Assembly: GCA_009845995.1 (NCBI GenBank)
Contig: VXYK01000055.1
Span: forward strand, 82,439-146,438
Origin: Acidimicrobiaceae bacterium
GTDB lineage: Bacteria > Actinomycetota > Acidimicrobiia > Acidimicrobiales > Aldehydirespiratoraceae
Reading direction: 5' to 3'
Length of the DNA: 64,000 nt
Shown: positions 8,613 through 17,100 of the stretch, one piece after another
Layout of the letters: the number at the start of each line of letters is the position of its first letter
Position numbering within the stretch: the stretch's first letter is position 1
Made by a program: the position numbers and the translations under genes
The notes under the pieces: model-generated
The model's input: only the letters and a program-made list of their open reading frames with translations
What the model was told of the DNA's origin: nothing
Databases searched by the model: none

Positions 8613-9596
8613 ATGAGACTGTTCATCACCGGGGCGGCCGGATTCATCGGGAGCAACTATCTGCGTCATGTCCTCGGCACGAGCGACGACGCGGTGGTGG
8701 CATTCGACGCTTTGACCTACGCCGGAAACCTTGACTCGATCAAAGACCTGCTTGGTGATCGGGCATCTTTCGTCCACGGTGACATCACCGATCGCGCCGC
8801 GGTTCGGTCCGCTATGGCGGGCTGTGACCAGGTGGTGCACTTTGCGGCCGAATCCCACGTTGACCGCTCGATCACCGGACCCGACGCGTTCGTGCACACC
8901 AATTGTTTCGGCACCAACGTGCTATGTGATGTTGCTCGCCAGATCGGTGTCGAACGCTTCGTTCACATATCGACGGACGAGGTCTACGGTTCGGTCGAGG
9001 TTGGCTCATCGCTGGAGACAGACGCGGTTGCGCCTCGCTCCCCGTATGCGGCCTCCAAAGCGGGATCAGATCTCATAGCCCTCAGTTACTTCAGCACCCA
9101 CGGCCTGCCGGTCATCGTCAGTAGGGCCTCCAACAACTACGGTCCGTTCCAGTTCCCCGAAAAAGTCATCCCGCTGTTCGCGACGAACCTTCTAGATGGA
9201 GCCTCTGTGCCTCTCTACGGAGATGGACTCAACATTCGTGACTGGCTTCATGTAGACGACCACTGTGCTGCAATCGACACGATATTGAGCGAGGGCAGCC
9301 ATGGCGAGATCTACAACGTCGGCGCCGGAAACGAGATCACCAACCGCGACCTGACTGAACGTCTTGTTGAATTGTGCGGGCGTGACGAGTCGGCCATCGA
9401 ATACGTGCCGGACCGGCCGGGGCATGACCGTCGCTATTCTCTCGACTGCACCAAACTACGGGCTCTCGGCTGGACCCCGCGACAAAACCTCACTGCAGGG
9501 CTCGAACAAACGGTCGAGTGGTATCGCACGAACCGAAACTGGTGGGAAGCACTCAAGACCGGACCACTCCAGAGCAGAACCGCGGAGCGGCCGTGA
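8613..9596 (+). CDS. rmlB: dTDP-glucose 4,6-dehydratase
   Basis: A 327-residue extended short-chain dehydrogenase. The N-terminal GAAGFIGS binds NAD; STDEVYG and the YAASK catalytic Tyr-Lys pair are intact; RASNNYGP and IRDWLHVDDH match RmlB. It converts dTDP-glucose to dTDP-4-keto-6-deoxyglucose. Its stop overlaps the rmlD start (GTGA), so the two are translationally coupled. Confidence 0.94.
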   Translation: MRLFITGAAGFIGSNYLRHVLGTSDDAVVAFDALTYAGNLDSIKDLLGDRASFVHGDITDRAAVRSAMAGCDQVVHFAAESHVDRSITGPDAFVHTNCFGTNVLCDVARQIGVERFVHISTDEVYGSVEVGSSLETDAVAPRSPYAASKAGSDLIALSYFSTHGLPVIVSRASNNYGPFQFPEKVIPLFATNLLDGASVPLYGDGLNIRDWLHVDDHCAAIDTILSEGSHGEIYNVGAGNEITNRDLTERLVELCGRDESAIEYVPDRPGHDRRYSLDCTKLRALGWTPRQNLTAGLEQTVEWYRTNRNWWEALKTGPLQSRTAERP

Positions 9597-10429
9597 GGAT
9601 CCTGGTCACCGGCGCCGGCGGACAGCTCGGAACGGACCTGGTGCCGCTGCTTCGCCCTCACGAAGCGGTGACGCCGGACCGAAGAGAGCTCGACATCACC
9701 GACCGTGACTCGGTTCTCGGAACCCTGCAGGATTCGAAACCCGACATCGTTATCAACTGCGCGGCGATGACCAGGGTCGACGACTGCGAAACCCAGGTCG
9801 ATAGAGCCTTCGCCGTGAACTCGCTGGCAGTAGGGAATCTCGCTGAGGGTTGCCGACTCGTCGGCGCGCACTTGACCACGATCTCTACGGACCATGTTTT
9901 CGACGGCAAGAAAATCGGTGCATACAACGAACGGGATCCGCTGTCGCCGATTTCTGTCTACGGGCGCTCCAAGGCCTCAGGCGAGAAGCAGGCCGGCAGT
10001 GACGCCACGATTGTGCGTACGTCCTGGCTTTGCGGAGAGTTCGGTACCAACATGGTCAAGACCATTTTGGGATTGCTCGGTGAAGATGCCCCTTTGCGCT
10101 TCGTCGATGACCAAGTCGGGCACCCGACGTTCACTGCTGATCTCGCGCCCGTAGTTTGCGAGCTAGCGCTGCAACGTCGTGCCGGTATCTTCCACGTGAC
10201 CAATCAGGGTGCTGTCACCTGGTTCGAGTTCGCCCGCGCGGTTGCCACCGCGGCGGGTGCAGACCCACTGCGAGTGACTGCATGTGCGACTGCCGATCTG
10301 CGACCGGTTAGACCTGCTCCGCGTCCGGCCAATTCCGTGCTAGACAACGCTGCGTTGCGTCTAGCAGGATTCGCGCAGACCCGACACTTCCGGGAGCCGT
10401 TGGCCGAACTCATCTGTCGGCTTCGCTGA
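9593..10429 (+). CDS. rmlD: dTDP-4-dehydrorhamnose reductase
   Basis: 278 residues from GTG 9593, which overlaps the rmlB stop by four bases; the longer open frame from 9518 lies inside rmlB and is not used. GAGGQLG binds the cofactor, STDHVFDG and YGRSK carry the catalytic residues, and VDDQVGHPT is a family signature. It reduces the 4-keto sugar to dTDP-L-rhamnose, completing the pathway in one operon. The 3' end overlaps the convergent membrane-protein gene by 20 bases. Confidence 0.93.
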   Translation: MRILVTGAGGQLGTDLVPLLRPHEAVTPDRRELDITDRDSVLGTLQDSKPDIVINCAAMTRVDDCETQVDRAFAVNSLAVGNLAEGCRLVGAHLTTISTDHVFDGKKIGAYNERDPLSPISVYGRSKASGEKQAGSDATIVRTSWLCGEFGTNMVKTILGLLGEDAPLRFVDDQVGHPTFTADLAPVVCELALQRRAGIFHVTNQGAVTWFEFARAVATAAGADPLRVTACATADLRPVRPAPRPANSVLDNAALRLAGFAQTRHFREPLAELICRLR

Positions 10430-11369
10430 CCGACGACTTGTCAGAGTCCGAGCCGAACAACACGAGAGCGCCGCTTGCCGCGGCCAAGAATGTCAGCCAG
10501 ACCACCCGGTCAACGGAGCCGATCAGCACGCCGATGTCAAACTCAAGGCCAATGAGTGGGCTGAGACCGGCGATGAGCGCTTCTCTGAGTCCGAGCCCAG
10601 AGGGAAAGAAACCGATGGCAACGGTAAGAGCGCCGGCGACCGAAAGGGCGAGTGCTTGAGCCGGTGAGATGTCCACGCCGAGAGCGGTTACGGCCAAGCC
10701 GAGTCGCAGTGCGCTGATGACCAGCCACGCGGCTTCAACTCCCAGAACCGCGAGTGCCAATCGGGTCGAGCCGCCGCCTGGTGCAGTTTCTCTGAAGAGC
10801 TTGAGAGCGCCGACTCCGGCCAAGACACCGGCAATCGCCGTGACGGCTCCCAACCAGGGCGGCCCCTCGACTGCAATGGCCGATCCACCGACGATGCCCG
10901 TGATCGAGAGCCAGCAAAGACCGGGTACCGCGCTCGCCGATATTGCCGAGCCATAGGTGCTGCCGTCTTCTGACAGAGATCGAACAGTGACTATCAACGA
11001 ACCCGGTAGTGGCAGCAGATTGGCGGCCGAAGACACAACCGCAACCCTGAAACTCCTTGTTGTTGACGGTTTTTGTGAGGCGATTCGAGCCGCCAGTTGA
11101 TACTCGGCCGATTTCAACGCGAGGCTCGCTGGGGCAGTGACCAGCAACGCCACCGCCAGCGGCCACCAGGACAGCTCAGTCAATGTCAGCTCGCTGGCCC
11201 GCCAAGCCCAGACGGTCGCTCCACTCACCCCGACGGCTGCCACAACGCCTATCGCGGTGTTGAGTCTCTTGTCCAAACGCTGAGCCCGCTGGTCAAGAAG
11301 GCGGCGAAACGCCGCGCTGAGTCCTTCGGGAAGACCAAAAGCACGGGGTCCGCGGTGCACAGACGGCAT
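10410..11369 (-). CDS. MprF/AglD-like flippase-domain membrane protein
   Basis: 319 residues with about eight hydrophobic segments. The motifs SSAANLLPLPGS and GFFPSGLGLREAL are typical of the lysylphosphatidylglycerol-synthase transmembrane family (UPF0104). There is no synthetase domain, so lipid aminoacylation is not expected; movement of a lipid-linked glycan is plausible from the setting. TAGCGT lies six bases before the ATG and no Shine-Dalgarno is seen, suggesting leaderless transcription from a promoter that overlaps that of the divergent gene. Confidence 0.75.
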   Translation of the reverse strand: MPSVHRGPRAFGLPEGLSAAFRRLLDQRAQRLDKRLNTAIGVVAAVGVSGATVWAWRASELTLTELSWWPLAVALLVTAPASLALKSAEYQLAARIASQKPSTTRSFRVAVVSSAANLLPLPGSLIVTVRSLSEDGSTYGSAISASAVPGLCWLSITGIVGGSAIAVEGPPWLGAVTAIAGVLAGVGALKLFRETAPGGGSTRLALAVLGVEAAWLVISALRLGLAVTALGVDISPAQALALSVAGALTVAIGFFPSGLGLREALIAGLSPLIGLEFDIGVLIGSVDRVVWLTFLAAASGALVLFGSDSDKSSVSEADR

Positions 11370-11375
11370 CGCTCG

Positions 11376-11385
11376 ACGCTACCGT
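11376..11385. promoter_or_regulatory. Overlapping divergent -10 hexamers
   Basis: Only 24 bases separate two divergent start codons (11369 minus, 11394 plus). The minus strand carries TAGCGT (11381-11376), six bases from its ATG; the plus strand carries TACCGT (11380-11385), eight bases from its ATG. Neither gene has a ribosome site. This fits two leaderless transcripts whose promoters share bases and may exclude each other. Confidence 0.45.
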
Positions 11386-11393
11386 CGCCATCA

Positions 11394-12440
11394 ATGAAGG
11401 TGTTGATCGACGCAGTACATCCCGCGGACGTATGGACCCTGGGTGCAGTCGAGGATCGTCTCCTGGCTGCTGGTGAGGAGACTCTGTGGATCTCGCGCCC
11501 GGGCAAAGACTCCGTCGTCGAACTCATTGAGGCGCGCGGCAGGCCCCACATTGCGGGTCCACGCGCTGGAAGCAACATGGTGTCGCTGGCCCGTGAGTTG
11601 CTGTCGAGAGACTGGTTGACGTTTCGCACCGTGCGACGGTTCGGCCCCGATGTGATCTTGACTCGCTCACCTGCTGGGGTTCACGCGGGCAGGTTGACGC
11701 GCACGCCAGTGCTGTATGACACCGACGACGGCCATGTCGCCGGACTGCTGTATTACATGGCGGGTCCGTTCGCCAATCTCATCGCCAGCCCGACGGCCAC
11801 CACCAGGAGTTACGGCTCGAAGCACCGCAAGTACAGGGGTTACAAGGAACTCTTCTACCTTCACCCGTCTCGTTTCACGGCGGATCCGACAATCCGAACC
11901 GATCTCGGGCTCAACGAAGAAGAGAGACTGTTCGTGCTTCGTCTGACCGCGTTCACTGCAAGCCACGATGTCTCCGAGAGAGGAATGACCCGCGAACAAA
12001 TCGACCGGATTCTAAGTCGGTTGGCGGATCTTGGAAGAGTGGTTGTCTCCTCTGAGCAATCGTTGCCCCCTGACTTGGCGGCCATGGGAGTTTCGACTCC
12101 TCCGGAGCGATTCCATCATGTGCTCGCCGCGGCCGACCTCGTGGTCGGCGACAGTCAAACAGTCTGTTCGGAGGCTGGGGTGATTGGCACACCGTCGCTG
12201 CGCTACAACACCTGGGCAGGCCGACACCCCTATCAGGTGGAGTTGCAAGAGCGTTGGGGTCTGACCAGAGCCTTCGCCCTCAGCCAAGAATCGGCGTTCT
12301 TCAACGAGCTTGACCGTGTGCTCGGAGATCTTGACAGCGTGCACGCGACCCATGAGCAGCGCCGACAGCAGATGCTCGAATGGTGCGATGACCCGGTTGA
12401 TGATCTCACTGCGTGGATCTATGAGCTGGCGGATCGCTAG
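11394..12440 (+). CDS. DUF354-type glycosyltransferase-like protein
   Basis: 348 residues from ATG 11394 (MKVLIDAVHPADVW), the usual start of the DUF354 / UDP-GlcNAc 2-epimerase-like GT-B fold. The C-terminal half has VVGDSQTVCSEAGVIGTPSLRY, which resembles the sugar-nucleotide-binding region of these enzymes. No membrane segment is seen. It probably transfers or modifies a sugar in the surface glycan made by this locus; the substrate is unknown. The open frame extends back to 11097, but that part overlaps the divergent membrane protein and is not supported. The end overlaps the convergent SpoIID/SLH gene by four bases. Confidence 0.75.
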   Translation: MKVLIDAVHPADVWTLGAVEDRLLAAGEETLWISRPGKDSVVELIEARGRPHIAGPRAGSNMVSLARELLSRDWLTFRTVRRFGPDVILTRSPAGVHAGRLTRTPVLYDTDDGHVAGLLYYMAGPFANLIASPTATTRSYGSKHRKYRGYKELFYLHPSRFTADPTIRTDLGLNEEERLFVLRLTAFTASHDVSERGMTREQIDRILSRLADLGRVVVSSEQSLPPDLAAMGVSTPPERFHHVLAAADLVVGDSQTVCSEAGVIGTPSLRYNTWAGRHPYQVELQERWGLTRAFALSQESAFFNELDRVLGDLDSVHATHEQRRQQMLEWCDDPVDDLTAWIYELADR

Positions 12441-15118
12441 AGGTTGGGCTGGATTCGCATTTTGGGAGGAAGAACGGGCTGTACCCAAGGTGCGAACGCT
12501 TCGGGAAGACCGGCAAGGCGCCAGATGAAGGTGACCACCTCCGCCCGTGTCAACGGGGCGTCCGGAGAGAAAGTGGTTGGCGAGGTGCCTGTTGTGATTC
12601 CGTACTCCAACATCCAACGAACCGCCTCGCTGTAGTAGGAGCCTTCTTTGACATCGTCGAAAGTCTGGTCGTAGTTCGGGGCGGGCGTGCCCGCGAAGCG
12701 CCAAAGGAAGGTGGACGCTTGCGCCCTGGACAGGGTCATGTTCGGAGAGAAGGTTGTGGACGAGGTTCCCGTGGTCACGTCGTATTCTGCGAGCAGGTCC
12801 ACCGCATCGCGATAAGACGCGTCCTCGGCGACGTCTTCGAAACCGGCGCGATTGGTTGGAAGCGGACTTCCCTCGAAGCGCCAGAGGATCTCGGCGAATT
12901 CGGCCCGATTGATCTGATCGTCGGGCCCGAACATCTCCGCGGTCGAGCCCTCGGCGATCTGTTCACCGACTGACCAGAGAACCGGCTCGTAGAAGTAGTC
13001 GTCTGGAGAAATATCGCTGAACTCGACGACGGGTGGTGGTTCTTGGGGGTTCTCGGGTTCCTGGGGTTCTTCGGGTGGGTCGGGAGGCTTGGGATCTTCG
13101 TGGGGTTCGAGCGCAAACTCGGCAGGCCATTCGATGACGAATTTGGTACCGACCGGAGGGTGGCATCCCTGCGCGGTCCTGCACCCGTTGAGGATCGCGA
13201 AATACAGCCAAGCACCGTAGGGCTCCCCGTCGCGGGTGAGCGTTACCGTTCTGCCCACATCATGAACGGTGATCGTTGCGAACTCGGTGTACCCCGATTC
13301 CGGCGCTTCGGTGATTTCGAGTCCGATCAAGGAACTGATGTTCAACGGTGACTCACCGCGCACCGTGTAGTTGTTCAGCCAGCGCGTCAGATCTGCGATT
13401 GAGTAGGAACGGGTCCAAGTGGCGTAGGCATTTCGTTCGCGGCCCGTCTGTGGATCGAAAGCCGCATCGTAAGGATCTGGCTTCGAGAGCAGGAACGGGA
13501 GATCGATACCGTCCGTCCAGATGTCGGAGGGCTTGGCGGTATGCCCACCGTTGCTTGACGAGTAGAAGGCCTGCGCGATTCGGGGTTCGTATTGCGTCGG
13601 ACTTGCGCCGTTGTTGGTTTCCCCGCCGGTCTGTCCCTCGCCGTTGCCCGACTCGGTCGAGGGGCCGCTTCCGGTTTCCTCGTCGGACTCTACTTCGGCC
13701 TGATAGACGACAACTTCACCTGCAGTGGCATCCACCGCGTCGCACCACGCGTGCCAATCACATCCCGACTCCCGCGCCCATCCAGTGAACACTTGATCGA
13801 CGATTGAGTCGTAAAGGTTGAAAGGTTCGTCGACCCAGTCGCTGCTCATCGCTCGGTCAACGACTGTGGCGGCGGCGTAGCTGCGTGCCGCCACTGCCTG
13901 TGCCTTCATGGCTTCCATCGGCCAGTCGACAGGCACTTCCTGGAGTCCGTACAGGTACTTTTCGACATCAAGCTGCGCGACGACTACGCAAAACTTGAGA
14001 CCGGTTCCGCAGCGGTCGGGGTTGCTGCCGGCAATCGGGACACCAGCGGGGTGGAGCAGGTAGCGCGCGCCTGCGTACGTACCGAGATTGTCCCCGTCCT
14101 CATACTCTTCGACGGTGGCTCTGATCCCAATCGTCTGAACAACTTCAAGCGCCGTGTTGTGGCAGCGGGCGTCGTTGTCGCAGAGGTCGGTGGTGACGCC
14201 GATTGACTTGTCGGTGTATTCGGCGTGCCAGCGGGTTCCGTCGTAGTGGGTTGTCAGTGGCAGATGGCTGACGCCGATGACCTCATCGTCCACCTCGACA
14301 GTAAGTTCCCACTCGCCGGGACCGAGTTCGTCCAACGGAGTCGAGATGGCAATCAGCTCCCGCACCCCTATCAGAACATTGAGGCTGCCGGGTTGATAGG
14401 GCCGAGGCCGTGAATGCGTCATGCAGAACTGCACTCCGGAGCCGCAGTCGTCGGGGGTTACGCCGTCGATGGCCACGCTCGACGGATGAAGGAAATATCG
14501 CCCACCGAAATATGAACCGAGATTCGGGCCGTCTTCGAACTCTTCGACCACCGCTCTGGTGCCAACTGTGTGGGCCACCTCGAGCACGGTGTATTCACAG
14601 CGGGGGTCGTTGTCGCAGAGGTCGGTGGTGACGCCGATTGACTTGTCGGTGTATTCGGCATGCCAGCGGGTTCCGTCGTAGTGGGTTGTCAGCGGCAGAT
14701 GACTGACGCCGATGACCTCACCGCCGACCTCGACAGAGAGTTCCCACTCACCGGGACCGAGTTCGTCCAATGGAGTCGAGATGGCAATCAGCTCCCGTAC
14801 CCCGACCCGCACCTCGACATTCTCGGGAACGTGCGTGGGGTCGAACTCGGAGAAATTGGTGATCGGTTCAAGAGTGGTGTTGTCGTAGTAGAACGAGAGA
14901 ATCTGGTCGTAAGTGTGCCCGTCGACGGCGCGTCCGTAAGCGCCGAACTGGCTCAGCCCGACGCCGTGTCCGAACCCGCCGCCGTTGAGAACAACGAGGT
15001 TCTGATCAGAGCTGTCGGAGCCTTCTTCGTGGGCAAGAAGCGGTGATGTCGCCAAAGTCGCTGATGTCACTACGCAAAGGGCGAGCAGACAACACAGCAT
15101 TGATCTGGAGAATCTCAA
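12437..15118 (-). CDS. Secreted SpoIID/LytB-domain protein with three SLH repeats
   Basis: 893 residues from TTG 15118, giving a signal peptide (MRFSRS plus a hydrophobic core, cleavage near residue 29). The SpoIID-type motifs GFGHGVGLSQFGA (about 48-60) and EVPVDWPMEAMKAQAVAARS (394-413) flank a segment present twice, with a period of 145 residues (about 106-230 and 251-375). A proline-rich linker (about 675-699) leads to three SLH repeats (about 700-752, 760-810, 820-872), each ending in WRF or WRL. It is expected outside the cell, bound through SLH to a pyruvylated wall glycan and acting on or near peptidoglycan. The csaB-like gene nearby supports this. An in-frame ATG at 15100 would remove the positively charged signal residues. 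Confidence 0.85.
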   Translation of the reverse strand: MRFSRSMLCCLLALCVVTSATLATSPLLAHEEGSDSSDQNLVVLNGGGFGHGVGLSQFGAYGRAVDGHTYDQILSFYYDNTTLEPITNFSEFDPTHVPENVEVRVGVRELIAISTPLDELGPGEWELSVEVGGEVIGVSHLPLTTHYDGTRWHAEYTDKSIGVTTDLCDNDPRCEYTVLEVAHTVGTRAVVEEFEDGPNLGSYFGGRYFLHPSSVAIDGVTPDDCGSGVQFCMTHSRPRPYQPGSLNVLIGVRELIAISTPLDELGPGEWELTVEVDDEVIGVSHLPLTTHYDGTRWHAEYTDKSIGVTTDLCDNDARCHNTALEVVQTIGIRATVEEYEDGDNLGTYAGARYLLHPAGVPIAGSNPDRCGTGLKFCVVVAQLDVEKYLYGLQEVPVDWPMEAMKAQAVAARSYAAATVVDRAMSSDWVDEPFNLYDSIVDQVFTGWARESGCDWHAWCDAVDATAGEVVVYQAEVESDEETGSGPSTESGNGEGQTGGETNNGASPTQYEPRIAQAFYSSSNGGHTAKPSDIWTDGIDLPFLLSKPDPYDAAFDPQTGRERNAYATWTRSYSIADLTRWLNNYTVRGESPLNISSLIGLEITEAPESGYTEFATITVHDVGRTVTLTRDGEPYGAWLYFAILNGCRTAQGCHPPVGTKFVIEWPAEFALEPHEDPKPPDPPEEPQEPENPQEPPPVVEFSDISPDDYFYEPVLWSVGEQIAEGSTAEMFGPDDQINRAEFAEILWRFEGSPLPTNRAGFEDVAEDASYRDAVDLLAEYDVTTGTSSTTFSPNMTLSRAQASTFLWRFAGTPAPNYDQTFDDVKEGSYYSEAVRWMLEYGITTGTSPTTFSPDAPLTRAEVVTFIWRLAGLPEAFAPWVQPVLPPKMRIQPNL
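14161..14785 (-). repeat. Recent 435-base internal duplication in the SpoIID/SLH gene
   Basis: DNA at 14161-14350 recurs almost base for base at 14596-14785, an offset of 435 bases (145 codons). The protein copies share HYDGTRWHAEYTDKS unchanged. The near identity at synonymous positions implies a recent duplication or ongoing gene conversion, and makes the region a target for copy-number change. Confidence 0.85.
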
Positions 15119-15204
15119 TGGTTTTTCTCATGTGTCGTGGCTTACCTTGGCGCTCGCCTATAAAAGGCAATGTGATTCTACCGCTTCGGCGCTGCTCTTC
15201 GGGG

Positions 15205-15933
15205 TCACTGCCCCAAGCGGCGCTGGTGACGGCGTGTCGAGACCCCGTACTTCACGATGCACCCGAGAGCAGCGACACCGTCGCGCCAGTTGATTTTCTT
15301 TCCCTCGGCGTAGGTGCGGCCGGAGTAGGAGATTCCGACCTCCCAGATTCGCCAGCCACCGGCAGCGACTTTGGCCGTTATCTCAGGTTCAATACCGAAT
15401 CGGTTCTCGCGCAGGTCGAGACTCTGGACGACTTCGGTACGGAACGCCTTGTAGCAGGTCTCCATGTCCGTGAGGTTCAAATCGGTGAACATGTTGGACA
15501 GCAGGGTCAGAAACCGGTTGCCGACCGAATGCCAGAAATACAACACGCGACGAGGGCGGCCGGACTGAAATCGACTGCCATATACGACATCAGCTGAACC
15601 GTTCAGCAGTGGTTCGAGAATGATGTCGTAGTCGTTCGGGTGGTATTCGAGATCAGCGTCCTGCACGATCACGAACTCAGCCGAAGCGACTTCGAAACCG
15701 CGTCGAATCGCCGCCCCTTTACCCATGTTGAAGGGTTGCAGAATTATCTGGACTCGGGAATCGTCGAAACCGTCGAGGAGTTCGCGGGTGCCGTCAGTTG
15801 AACCATCGTCGACGATGACCAACTCGGCAGTGTGCGGGCTCGCAAGCACCCTCTTCACCATTTCCGCCGCCGTCGCGGCCTCGTTGTAACAGGGCATTAC
15901 GACGCAAAGTCGGGGTCCAAGGGTTTCGTCCAT
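15205..15933 (-). CDS. GT2 family glycosyltransferase (dolichyl-phosphate mannosyltransferase-like)
   Basis: 242 residues with a GT-A fold: MPCYNE at the N-terminus, VDDGSTDGT, QDADLEYHPND (the metal-binding D-x-D region) and GSRF. It has no C-terminal membrane domain. This group moves a sugar from a nucleotide donor to a polyprenyl phosphate carrier. It sits between the SLH protein and the divergent pyruvyl transferase, consistent with surface glycan synthesis. TAGCGT lies nine bases before the ATG. Confidence 0.87.
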   Translation of the reverse strand: MDETLGPRLCVVMPCYNEAATAAEMVKRVLASPHTAELVIVDDGSTDGTRELLDGFDDSRVQIILQPFNMGKGAAIRRGFEVASAEFVIVQDADLEYHPNDYDIILEPLLNGSADVVYGSRFQSGRPRRVLYFWHSVGNRFLTLLSNMFTDLNLTDMETCYKAFRTEVVQSLDLRENRFGIEPEITAKVAAGGWRIWEVGISYSGRTYAEGKKINWRDGVAALGCIVKYGVSTRRHQRRLGQ

Positions 15934-15942
15934 GGGCGAATA

Positions 15943-15964
15943 ACGCTAGCAGTGGCGCTAGCGT
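15943..15964. promoter_or_regulatory. Mirror-image divergent promoter, 8-base inverted repeat
   Basis: ACGCTAGC (15943-15950) and GCTAGCGT (15957-15964) form a perfect inverted repeat with a 6-base centre in the 38-base gap between divergent genes. Each arm contains TAGCGT oriented toward its gene, seven bases (plus) or nine bases (minus) from ATG. It could be two leaderless -10 elements, an operator, or both. Confidence 0.45.
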
Positions 15965-15971
15965 CCGCCAC

Positions 15972-17066
15972 ATGAACCAGAGCCCGCGCGACCCGGCCGT
16001 TCGCGGTGTTCCCCGTATTTTGGTGTGCGGCTGGTCAGGAGCGGGAAACACAGGCGACGAGTTGTTGACATCGGCTGTTGTCGAGGTTCTCAGATCCAGC
16101 GGAGCCATCCCGGTTGTCGTCTCCCGCGACCCGGAAACTACGTCGATCCTGCACAACGTGGAGGCCGTCGCTTGGGGACCGCGCGGCTGGCTGCGCAGAC
16201 TGGCCCAAGGGCTTAGGGGCGACAAGGCCGGAGCACGAGTGGATGGCGTGTGTGTCGGCCCTGGTGGAATCATCCAGGATTCGAGCAGCATCTGGAGCCT
16301 TCCCGGCCACCTGTTGATCCCGAGACGGCTGCGGCGCATGGGCAAGCCGGTTGTCGGTGTGGGGCTGGGTGCCGAACCCTTGAAGCGAAGGTCGTCGCGA
16401 CGTCTGCTCCGTGCTGTGCTGAAAGACACACCGGTAGTGGCACGCGATGCAGCATCTGCAGCGTCGCTCGCCGCGGCCGGCGTTGAAGCGACGGTCGGCG
16501 GTGACTTGGTTTTTGGTCTTGACCTTGAACCGTTGCAGCGGCGAGCAGAAATCGTTGTCGCGGTCGGTCCCAGTGTCACCCCCGGACGCTTGCGTCCCGC
16601 TAGCCGTCGCTTGAGCGTTGATGATCCTTCTCTGGTCGTTGCTGCTATCGGCGCGGTCGCTGAGCGACTCGGCGCGTCGGTTGCCCTGGCCGCCTTCCGC
16701 GGCAAGCGCGACCTCGACTACGCGCAACTCCTCGCCTCCCGTATTCGGCCCGACACAGAGGTGCTCGCATCCGACATCGACACTCAGGTGGATCGAATTC
16801 GATCTGCTCGACTGTTGATCAGCAGCCGCTATCACCCAGTCGTGGTTGCAGCGCGCAACGGCACGCCAACGATCGTGTGCTCGACCGAGCAAAAAATCGG
16901 CTCGCTAGTGGAGCAGTTGTCCAGTCCGCTCGTAACGAAGATCGAGGATTGGTCTGCATTGTCGGAATGTGAATTGACAGAACCGGGCTCTCCGCTGGTC
17001 GTTGAAGGCGTTGGCTTGCACCACGAGGCATTGCGACAGTTGGTTGAACGCAGCCGCGGCGACTAG
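15972..17066 (+). CDS. csaB: Polysaccharide pyruvyl transferase, CsaB type
   Basis: 364 residues. The N-terminal GWSGAGNTGDE corresponds to the G-x-x-G-x-GN-x-GDE motif of CsaB/WcaK pyruvyl transferases, and SSRYHPVVVA to the S-x-RYH motif near the C-terminus. It moves enolpyruvate from PEP to a sugar of a wall polymer. In Gram-positive bacteria that ketal is what SLH domains bind, and an SLH protein is encoded one gene away. The start has TAGCGT seven bases upstream and no ribosome site. The exact acceptor sugar cannot be read from sequence. Confidence 0.82.
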   Translation: MNQSPRDPAVRGVPRILVCGWSGAGNTGDELLTSAVVEVLRSSGAIPVVVSRDPETTSILHNVEAVAWGPRGWLRRLAQGLRGDKAGARVDGVCVGPGGIIQDSSSIWSLPGHLLIPRRLRRMGKPVVGVGLGAEPLKRRSSRRLLRAVLKDTPVVARDAASAASLAAAGVEATVGGDLVFGLDLEPLQRRAEIVVAVGPSVTPGRLRPASRRLSVDDPSLVVAAIGAVAERLGASVALAAFRGKRDLDYAQLLASRIRPDTEVLASDIDTQVDRIRSARLLISSRYHPVVVAARNGTPTIVCSTEQKIGSLVEQLSSPLVTKIEDWSALSECELTEPGSPLVVEGVGLHHEALRQLVERSRGD

Positions 17067-17100
17067 TTGCCCGCCCACTCTCCCCGAAGAAGGGCCGGTT

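Noticed and set aside
17067..17100. Terminator between csaB and the convergent exporter gene
   Set aside because: No stable stem found in the 34-base gap.
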